This document shows positions 1 to 5,144 of a stretch of DNA of 5,144 nt, piece after piece. Under the pieces are notes generated by a model, which was not told the DNA's origin, searched no databases, and saw only the letters and a list, made by a program, of their open reading frames with translations. The position numbers and the translations under genes are program-made. The number at the start of each line of letters is the position of its first letter. Positions within the stretch are counted from its first letter, which is position 1. Source of the DNA: Bacteroidota bacterium (GTDB lineage: Bacteria > Bacteroidota > Bacteroidia > UKL13-3); contig RGVD01000181.1 of NCBI GenBank assembly GCA_010027395.1, forward strand, positions 1-5,144, written 5' to 3'.

Positions 1-1145
1 TACAAATAGGTATTTCGTCCAAGTGAATCAGAAGATGTAAGAAATAGTTGAGTGGGTGTTGAATAATTACCCGCATCTGTTCCATCAACAATTGGAACAA
101 CAAGTTCTGCTCCATTTATCAAAACATTTGGATGTGCTTTCAATAATTCGAAAATGGAAGGAAGATTTATTCTAATTTTGGTGCCTGCAGCTCCTTGAAC
201 ATATACAGCAGAAGTATCTGGTATTCCGTTAACAATTTTTATGCTATCCTTGGGTACCAATACTTGAAGTTTATGGGGGAAATCAGAGTGTTCGAATTGA
301 TTATATCTTGATTCTGCCCCGTAGTTTATAGGAAAAACAACCTTTAATGAATCATTATAGTACACTGCAATACCCGCTTGGGTGTTGATTGAATTTGCAT
401 ATAAGTTTATATAGCTTATGCAGCCTTCATTACTCATCGGATTTCCTACGGATTTAATATATAAACCATTAAATTGTTTTTTGAAATCGTTTGAGTTCAA
501 TTTACCATTAACATCTAGGGTTTTGAATAAATCCTTATAGTTGTCATTCATCTTAATTCTGACATGAGGAACAATTGTTTCAGTAGTTGAACCCAATTTA
601 AATGTTAAGCTATCTGTAAAATTGAATTTATTAGACCATAGGGTAGTATAGTTAGGGTCGTCATAAAACTTGGGAACTCTTGTACAGTAGTAAATCGAGT
701 CAAAAGATAGAGTGTCTGTTAATCGCAGTACTTGAATATCTTGAGTAGTTCCAATATTTCCGTAATAACTAGTGCTTGTTGCAAAAGGCAATTGAAGCAC
801 TACAGAATCTATTTTAGCACTGGCACCTCCAAAAGAAAAAGTAGAAAATCCGTTAGGCAAATTAAATTGAGTAATAATGTGTGCTTTGGTGGTACCAAAT
901 TCTGCATCATTCATAGCACCAAGCATATAGTAAGATTGGCGGTGTGTGGCCAATGTGTCCATTTGAACTGTATAAGCTTCCACCAAAAAGGTATCAGTAT
1001 ATATCACATTCAAGTCTTTTCCTTGGCCAATGATATTGTACCCTGCGGTATCAATATCTTTTTTACAAGACGTTTGGGTAATGAATAAGAGAAGTAAACC
1101 TAAAAAAGATAGCTTATTAATTTTGTCTTTGAAGTAAAGTATCAT
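1..1145 (-). CDS. DUF4270-family lipoprotein, C-terminus beyond window edge
   Basis: An open minus-strand frame of 381 codons with no stop runs off the left edge. From the chosen ATG (1143-1145) the N-terminus has a lysine-containing segment (K6, K8, K11), a hydrophobic core at about residues 12-22 (LSFLGLLLLFI) and Cys27 in the context TQTSC followed by KKD. This reads as a lipoprotein signal peptide with a relaxed lipobox, so the protein is probably membrane-anchored and exported. The mature part is rich in Ser, Thr, Asn and aromatic residues and looks beta-rich. The segment FGTTKAHIITQFNLP from residue 83, followed by AKIDSVVLQLPF, resembles the conserved core of DUF4270 (a Bacteroidota family of unknown function), recognised from memory. 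C154 and C242 are the only other cysteines seen. The start lies inside the upstream GT5-like gene. In-frame ATGs at 1163 and 1169 are alternatives but give a less typical signal peptide. No function can be assigned. Confidence 0.8.
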   Translation of the reverse strand, partial: MILYFKDKINKLSFLGLLLLFITQTSCKKDIDTAGYNIIGQGKDLNVIYTDTFLVEAYTVQMDTLATHRQSYYMLGAMNDAEFGTTKAHIITQFNLPNGFSTFSFGGASAKIDSVVLQLPFATSTSYYGNIGTTQDIQVLRLTDTLSFDSIYYCTRVPKFYDDPNYTTLWSNKFNFTDSLTFKLGSTTETIVPHVRIKMNDNYKDLFKTLDVNGKLNSNDFKKQFNGLYIKSVGNPMSNEGCISYINLYANSINTQAGIAVYYNDSLKVVFPINYGAESRYNQFEHSDFPHKLQVLVPKDSIKIVNGIPDTSAVYVQGAAGTKIRINLPSIFELLKAHPNVLINGAELVVPIVDGTDAGNYSTPTQLFLTSSDSLGRNTYL

Positions 1146-1902
1146 ATAGTTCAATATAAGCATCTGCATACTGCTCACTATCGTTGTGCTCCAATATAAT
1201 TTTGCCTTTTTGATCAGCACTTGCTTTTACTACAGCATCAGCGTGAGTGATACCTGTAATATATAATCCTGCACTATCAGATTTACCTAAAGAAACCACT
1301 TGCTTTGAATCGATGGTATTCAAACTAGCTTTACGAGCAAAGTCTTTACCTAAATTCTCTTCAAATTGATTTTCGAAAACAGAATAAACCACTTTTGCAT
1401 TTCTGAAAACGGGCTCGTCTTTGTATATGGTTTTCAAGTAAAGAGGTATTAAACTCGTCATCCATCCTTGACAGTGGATGATATCCGGTTGCCAACCTAG
1501 TTTTTTAACTGTTTCTAAAGCACCTTTACAAAAGAAAATCGTTCTCTCGTCATTGTCATTGAAGAAAGCATTTTTCTCGTCAGTGTAAACGAACTTGCGG
1601 TGAAAATAGTCTTCATTGTCCAAGAAATAAACTTGCATTTTTGCTTCTTGAAGAGATGCTACTTTAATAGTCAGAGGGTTATCGTTGTCGTCAATGGTAA
1701 TATTAATTCCAGATAGCCTTACCACTTCGTGAAGTCGGTTGCGTCTTTCGTTAATACAGCCGAATCTTGGCATCAACACTCTAATTTCATTGTCTTTTTC
1801 CTGAATGGCTTGTGGCAACCTACGCGCTAGGTCACCTACATTAGTCACTTGAAGAAAAGGAGTCATCTCTGAGGAAATGAACAATACTTTTTTTCTGGCC
1901 AT
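1117..1902 (-). CDS. Short GT5 (glycogen/starch synthase-like) protein, N-terminal domain only
   Basis: This 261-residue protein matches the N-terminal Rossmann domain of GT5 glycogen/starch synthases. Visible landmarks are KKVLFISSEMTPF at 4-16, GDLARRLPQAI at 23-33, IRVLMPRFG at 40-48, DYFHRK at 98-103, and PDIIHCQGWMTSLIPLYLK at 139-157. True GlgA is about 480 residues with a second domain carrying nucleotide-sugar-binding and catalytic residues; that half is absent. The Lys-x-Gly-Gly ADP-glucose motif expected near residue 20 reads VTNVGD, the usual HDWHT reads QGWMT at 145-149, and the TIHN stretch reads SVFEN at 174-178. Glycogen synthesis by this protein alone is therefore unlikely, although databases often label such proteins glycogen synthase. 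A regulatory, binding or partner-dependent role is inference. The ATG is the first start after an in-frame TAA at 1909-1911. It leads an apparent operon with the DUF4270 lipoprotein and is divergent from panC. The frame is intact, so this is not a pseudogene by appearance. Confidence 0.85.
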   Translation of the reverse strand: MARKKVLFISSEMTPFLQVTNVGDLARRLPQAIQEKDNEIRVLMPRFGCINERRNRLHEVVRLSGINITIDDNDNPLTIKVASLQEAKMQVYFLDNEDYFHRKFVYTDEKNAFFNDNDERTIFFCKGALETVKKLGWQPDIIHCQGWMTSLIPLYLKTIYKDEPVFRNAKVVYSVFENQFEENLGKDFARKASLNTIDSKQVVSLGKSDSAGLYITGITHADAVVKASADQKGKIILEHNDSEQYADAYIELYDTLLQRQN

Positions 1903-1920
1903 AATAAATTATTTGGGCTA

Positions 1921-1928
1921 CAAATTTA
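1921..1928 (-). promoter_or_regulatory. Putative -7 box for the GT5-like/DUF4270 operon
   Basis: The minus strand reads TAAATTTG here, an exact match to the Bacteroidota -7 consensus TAnnTTTG. It lies 18 nt upstream of the GT5-like ATG, so the leader would be only about 10-14 nt. No convincing -33 TTG/TTTG element is seen at the usual spacing, which limits confidence in AT-rich DNA. Confidence 0.45.
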
Positions 1929-1948
1929 CGAAATGTTAACGGAATGTT

Positions 1949-1957
1949 TAATATTTG
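1949..1957 (+). promoter_or_regulatory. Weak candidate -7 box for panC
   Basis: The plus strand reads TAATATTTG, which resembles the Bacteroidota TAnnTTTG box but with one extra base between TA and TTTG. It is the best plus-strand candidate in the divergent 106-bp region and would give a leader of roughly 45 nt before the panC GTG. No clear -33 element accompanies it. Confidence 0.25.
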
Positions 1958-2008
1958 CCAAAAAAATCTTAAATTAAACATACAATACCCTACTAATCAA
2001 GCCTAATT

Positions 2009-2845
2009 GTGATAAGCTTTACGACCGTTAACGATTTAAGTGCCTATATTCGAGAGATTAAGCCTACAAAAACAATTGGTTTTGTTCCTACTATGGGTGC
2101 CCTGCATCAAGGGCATATTTCACTGATTGAACAATCTAAAAAAATCTGTGATATAACTGTTTGCAGCATTTTTGTGAACCCTACACAGTTTAACAATGCA
2201 AGTGATTTAGAAAATTACCCTCGCTTAATTGAGAATGACCTGAAGCTATTGCTTGAAAATGGTTGTGATGTGCTGTTTCTCCCAAGTGTTGAACAAATGT
2301 ACCCGAATGGCTTGCAAAAAAATGAAGAGGATTATGGGCAAGTCCTGAAGTTGTTTGAAGGTTTGCATAGACCAGGGCATTTTGATGGTGTTATAACCGT
2401 AGTAGCCCGTCTATTTGATATTGTCAAACCTCATAAAAGTTTTTTTGGTCAAAAAGATTATCAGCAATGCATTGTCGTGGCTGAGTTGATAAAAAGAAAA
2501 TTTCCTGAGATTGAATTGCACATTTGTCCTATTCAGCGCGAGACAAGTGGCTTGGCAATGAGCAGCAGAAACTTGCGACTTAACGAAACTCAAAAAGCAG
2601 ATGCATTATTAATCTATAAAGCCTTAGAACATATCAAGACGGGATTTGGTCAAAAGGATTTACCCCGATTAATTGATGAAGCCAAGGAAATTATTACTTC
2701 AAGTGGCCTATTAACTATTGAATACTTGGATGTGGCTAATGCTATTAATTTGGAACCAATTGAAAATTCAAACACAAAGGCTGTAGCTTTAGCTGCTGTT
2801 CATTGCGGACCTGTTAGGTTAATCGACAATATCTTGCTAGACTAA
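2009..2845 (+). CDS. panC: Pantothenate synthetase (pantoate--beta-alanine ligase)
   Basis: PanC condenses D-pantoate and beta-alanine with ATP, through a pantoyl-adenylate, to form pantothenate, the precursor of coenzyme A. It is a cytoplasmic enzyme. The 278-residue length fits the family (about 280). Diagnostic motifs are all present: PTMGALHQGH at 27-36 with the HxGH-type nucleotide-binding site (H33, H36), FVNPTQF at 55-61, DLENYPR at 66-72, GHFDGVITVVARLF at 123-136, FFGQKDYQQ at 145-153, and RETSGLAMSSRN at 177-188 (the KMSKS-like loop). The start must be GTG at 2009 because an in-frame TAA lies at 1994-1996, the only other upstream possibility is ATT, and the next Met (residue 29) is inside the active-site motif. 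No Shine-Dalgarno sequence is apparent, as is common in this phylum. panB and panD are not in the window. The downstream peptidase has its own promoter, so panC may be monocistronic. Confidence 0.96.
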   Translation: MISFTTVNDLSAYIREIKPTKTIGFVPTMGALHQGHISLIEQSKKICDITVCSIFVNPTQFNNASDLENYPRLIENDLKLLLENGCDVLFLPSVEQMYPNGLQKNEEDYGQVLKLFEGLHRPGHFDGVITVVARLFDIVKPHKSFFGQKDYQQCIVVAELIKRKFPEIELHICPIQRETSGLAMSSRNLRLNETQKADALLIYKALEHIKTGFGQKDLPRLIDEAKEIITSSGLLTIEYLDVANAINLEPIENSNTKAVALAAVHCGPVRLIDNILLD

Positions 2846-2846
2846 T

Positions 2847-2870
2847 AAAAGTTAAAAATACTTAACTTTT
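2847..2870 (+). terminator. AT-rich hairpin after panC, possible weak terminator
   Basis: AAAAGTTAA and TTAACTTTT form a perfect 9-bp inverted repeat around a 6-nt loop (AAATAC), starting 2 nt after the panC stop. The right arm ends in four T residues. The stem has only one G-C pair, so it is a weak intrinsic terminator at best. Being flanked by A and T runs, it could act in either direction. Confidence 0.4.
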
Positions 2871-2874
2871 CTCA

Positions 2875-2886
2875 CAATTCGAATTG
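2875..2886. promoter_or_regulatory. 12-bp perfect palindrome in promoter spacer, possible operator
   Basis: CAATTCGAATTG is a perfect 12-bp palindrome ending 2 bp before the TATATTTG box of the peptidase gene. Its position between the -33 and -7 regions would suit a dimeric repressor. It is AT-rich and seen only once in the window, so an operator role is inference. Confidence 0.25.
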
Positions 2887-2888
2887 CC

Positions 2889-2896
2889 TATATTTG
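2889..2896 (+). promoter_or_regulatory. Putative -7 box for the M3 peptidase gene
   Basis: TATATTTG matches the Bacteroidota -7 consensus TAnnTTTG exactly, 19 nt upstream of the peptidase ATG. A T-run (TTTT, 2867-2870) 18 nt upstream sits where the -33 element would be but only partly fits TTTG. The match and its placement in a short intergenic gap between two same-strand genes make it the best promoter in the window. Confidence 0.55.
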
Positions 2897-2915
2897 TCTT
2901 CTTAAGTTTTATTTC

Positions 2916-5048
2916 ATGAAAAAAATTATCACAGCCTTAATGATAAGCACAAGTTTAATAACTGCCACTGCGCAAAGCACGAGCGATAATCCTCTATTAA
3001 AAAAATGGTCGGGACCTTATGGTGGAGTGCCAGCTTTTAATGAATATAAAATCTCTGAAATTAAGCCAGCTATAGAGGCAGCTATTAAAGAAAAATTGGT
3101 TGAATGTGATGCGATTGCCAACAACCCTCAAGCAGCTAATTTTGAGAATACAATTGCTTCTCTTGAGCGTTCTGGCAAAGCCTTATCAAGGGTTATGGCA
3201 GTTTTTGGTATATATTCAAGCAATATGAATAGTTCAGAATTTGAGCCTATTGAAACTGAAATGACCCCTGAAATCTATGCTGTGTCGAATAAAGTATTCC
3301 AAAATAAGAAATTATTTCAGCGCATCGAAAAAATCTACCTTTCGCCCAATACTAAAAAACTAAATGCCGAACAGCAAAGGTTGGTTTGGTTGTATTATAC
3401 CAATTTTGTTCGTGAGGGTGCCAAGGCGGATCTAGCAAGTAAGGAAAAAATAAGTGCCATCAACCAAAAGCTTGCAGGCTTATTCACCAAATTTAGCCAA
3501 AACTTATTAGCTGAAGAACACAACCAATATGTTGAGTTAAAAAGCGAAGCTGATTTCGATGGATTGCCATCTGAAATAAAAGCAGCTGCTATGGCCCAAG
3601 CAAAAGAAAGAAATCTTTCTGTGATGGGTGTAATTTCAAATACCCGTTCTTCTATTGAACCATTTTTAACTTTTTCAAATCGCAGGGATTTAAGACAAAA
3701 GGCTTGGGAAATATTTGTTAAGCGTGGAGACAATGGCAACGCCAATGATAATAATTCCACATTGGTACAAATACTAAAATTGCGTGCCCAAAAAGCCAAG
3801 CTACTAGGCTTTCCAACTTTTGCTCATTGGAGTTTATCAAACACGATGGCAAAAAATCCAGATCGCACCATTGCTCTGATGGAAGCGGTTTGGAGACCTG
3901 CAATTGCGCAAGTAAAAAATGATGTGGCAAGTATGCAACAAATGGTGCAAAGCGAAGGTGCTAATTTCAAAATTGCGCCTTGGGATTATCGCTACTATGC
4001 TGAAAAAGTAAGAAAAGCCAGATACGACCTCGATCAAAATGAAGTGAAACAATACCTACAATTGGAGAAATTGAGAGAGGGTATGTTTTGGGTAGCTGGA
4101 GAGTTATTCAATCTATCGTTTAAGCAAGTGCTTGATGTACCCGTTTATCACCCTGATGTGCGTGTATGGGAAGTGTCAAACAAAACTACAGGTAAAGCGA
4201 TTGGCTTATGGTATTTCGATCCTTATGCCCGCGCTGGTAAGCGCTCAGGAGCATGGATGAATGCCTACAGAGACCAATCTAAATTGGATGGCGAAGTATT
4301 AACCATCGTTTCAAATAATTGCAATTTTATAAAAGGTGCTGAAGATGAACCTTTGTTGATTTCTTGGGAAGATGCCAGCACTTTGTTTCATGAGTTTGGA
4401 CATGCCTTACATGGCCTATGCTCAGATGTTACATACCCTAGTCTTTCTGGCACTTCGGTAGCCCGCGATTATGTTGAGTTTCCTTCACAAATACTAGAGC
4501 GTTGGTTGGCAACACCAGAAGTATTGAAGCAATTTGCACTACATTACAAAACCAATGAACCCATTCCACAAAGTTTGGTAGAACGAATTGATAAAGCAGC
4601 TACTTTCAACGAAGGATTTTCTTCTGTTGAAACCCTTTCTAGTTCGCTGGTAGATATGAAACTGCATTTAGCAGGTGAAGCTCCTATTAATCCTAAAGCA
4701 TTTGAAAAGGAAACCTTAACAAAACTACAAATGCCTTCTGAAATTGTGATGCGCCATCGCATTCCACAATTCGGGCATATTTTCTCGGGTGATGATTATG
4801 CTGCGGGCTACTACAGCTATTTGTGGGCTGATGTAATAAGTGCCGATGCTTACGAAGCTTTTACTGAAGCAAAAGGACCTTACGATAAAGCAGTGGCAAA
4901 AAGAATGTATGACAATGTGTTTAGCATAGGAAATACAGTTGATCAAGAAGTGGCTTATAGGAAATTTAGAGGCCGTGATCCTAAAATTGATGCGTTGATG
5001 CGTGCAAGAAATTTCCCATTGCCGCTGGAAGTCAAGAAAAAGAAATAA
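2916..5048 (+). CDS. dcp: Exported M3-family zinc metallopeptidase, peptidyl-dipeptidase Dcp type
   Basis: M3-family enzymes are zinc oligopeptidases; the Dcp branch removes dipeptides from the C-termini of short peptides. The 710-residue protein has a Sec-type signal peptide (MKKIITALMISTSLITATAQ, cleavage probably near residues 19-20), so it likely acts in the periplasm, unlike a leaderless cytoplasmic Dcp. An alpha-helical N-terminal region is followed by the catalytic domain: HEFGHALH places zinc ligands at H492 and H496 with general base E493, and the third ligand is E521 in DYVEFPSQ, 25 residues after H496, the M3 spacing. The flanking stretch YPSLSGTSVARD (507-518) is Dcp-like. H621, Y628 and Y635 (FGHIFSGDDYAAGYYSYLW) match the conserved substrate-binding His/Tyr cluster of the family. 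The C-terminus ends VKKKK. No catalytic residue is missing. Peptide recycling is the likely role; exact substrate range is not visible. An oligopeptidase A-like specificity is less likely. Confidence 0.93.
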   Translation: MKKIITALMISTSLITATAQSTSDNPLLKKWSGPYGGVPAFNEYKISEIKPAIEAAIKEKLVECDAIANNPQAANFENTIASLERSGKALSRVMAVFGIYSSNMNSSEFEPIETEMTPEIYAVSNKVFQNKKLFQRIEKIYLSPNTKKLNAEQQRLVWLYYTNFVREGAKADLASKEKISAINQKLAGLFTKFSQNLLAEEHNQYVELKSEADFDGLPSEIKAAAMAQAKERNLSVMGVISNTRSSIEPFLTFSNRRDLRQKAWEIFVKRGDNGNANDNNSTLVQILKLRAQKAKLLGFPTFAHWSLSNTMAKNPDRTIALMEAVWRPAIAQVKNDVASMQQMVQSEGANFKIAPWDYRYYAEKVRKARYDLDQNEVKQYLQLEKLREGMFWVAGELFNLSFKQVLDVPVYHPDVRVWEVSNKTTGKAIGLWYFDPYARAGKRSGAWMNAYRDQSKLDGEVLTIVSNNCNFIKGAEDEPLLISWEDASTLFHEFGHALHGLCSDVTYPSLSGTSVARDYVEFPSQILERWLATPEVLKQFALHYKTNEPIPQSLVERIDKAATFNEGFSSVETLSSSLVDMKLHLAGEAPINPKAFEKETLTKLQMPSEIVMRHRIPQFGHIFSGDDYAAGYYSYLWADVISADAYEAFTEAKGPYDKAVAKRMYDNVFSIGNTVDQEVAYRKFRGRDPKIDALMRARNFPLPLEVKKKK

Positions 5049-5119
5049 ATTGACGTGAAAAGGTGAATGAAATTTTAGAAACTATAATCTAAAGGCACTA
5101 ATAATAATTGAAATGTTAC

Positions 5120-5144
5120 AAAAAAGCCCTGCAAATTTGCAGGG
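5120..5144 (-). terminator. Intrinsic terminator hairpin cut by the window edge
   Basis: CCCTGCAAATTTGCAGGG (5127-5144) is a perfect 18-bp palindrome, giving a GC-rich stem of 6-7 bp. An A-run (5120-5125) and one G precede it, so the minus strand reads as hairpin, C, then six T residues: a classic rho-independent terminator for a gene converging from the right. The matching T-run for the plus strand would lie beyond the edge; if present, the element is bidirectional and also ends the peptidase transcript. Bases 5049-5119 hold no other recognisable feature. Confidence 0.75.

Noticed and set aside
732..1088. A 118-codon plus-strand open frame.
   Set aside because: It lies wholly antisense to the DUF4270 gene, has a low-complexity, unfamiliar product, and shows no promoter or recognisable domain.
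1117..1902. The possibility that the GT5-like gene is a pseudogene of glgA truncated by a frameshift.
   Set aside because: Reading on from its stop codon there is no GT-B C-terminal domain in any frame; the sequence becomes the DUF4270 lipoprotein. The frame itself has no internal damage.
1935..2034. Two GTTAAC hexamers (1935-1940 and within the panC start region near 2028).
   Set aside because: Six-base palindromes in AT-rich DNA are expected by chance, and the second is inside coding sequence.
2411..2593. A 60-codon minus-strand open frame inside panC.
   Set aside because: It is antisense to the conserved FFGQKDYQQ and SGLAMSSRN coding region of panC and shows no protein-like features.
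3395..4946. Five minus-strand open frames of 70-134 codons within the peptidase gene.
   Set aside because: All are antisense to a clearly conserved M3 peptidase; the products are unfamiliar and some overlap each other, as expected of shadow frames.
5049..5119. Short start-like triplets (GTG, ATG) after the peptidase stop.
   Set aside because: Frames close within a few codons, and there is no promoter box or conserved peptide.

Overview
The window is AT-rich DNA from a member of the Bacteroidota (Bacteroidetes). This rests on the gene content (a DUF4270-type lipoprotein, a short GT5 'glycogen synthase-like' protein, PanC, and an exported M3 peptidase), on promoter boxes matching the TAnnTTTG -7 consensus of this phylum, and on the lack of clear Shine-Dalgarno sequences. 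Genus cannot be read from the sequence. Sphingobacteriia, Chitinophagia, Cytophagia and Flavobacteriia are all possible.

Layout. Positions 1-1145 (minus) hold a DUF4270-family lipoprotein gene whose 3' end runs off the left edge. Positions 1117-1902 (minus) encode a 261-residue protein related only to the N-terminal domain of glycogen/starch synthase. The lipoprotein start lies inside the 3' end of this gene (29 nt overlap), so the two look like one translationally linked operon. A 106-bp divergent intergenic region (1903-2008) separates them from panC (2009-2845, plus, GTG start). After a 70-bp gap holding an AT-rich hairpin and a good TAnnTTTG promoter comes an exported M3-family peptidyl-dipeptidase (2916-5048, plus). 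The last 96 bases are non-coding and end in a GC-rich palindrome preceded by an A-run, which reads as an intrinsic terminator cut by the window edge.

Function. PanC makes pantothenate for coenzyme A. The peptidase, probably periplasmic, would trim dipeptides from peptide C-termini. The role of the left-hand pair is unknown: the glycogen synthase-like protein lacks the C-terminal half and several active-site residues of true GlgA, and DUF4270 has no established function. There are no mobile elements, CRISPR arrays, RNA genes or phage signs. It looks like an ordinary chromosomal housekeeping region. The part most worth following is the GT5-like/DUF4270 pair, not a new defence or mobile system.
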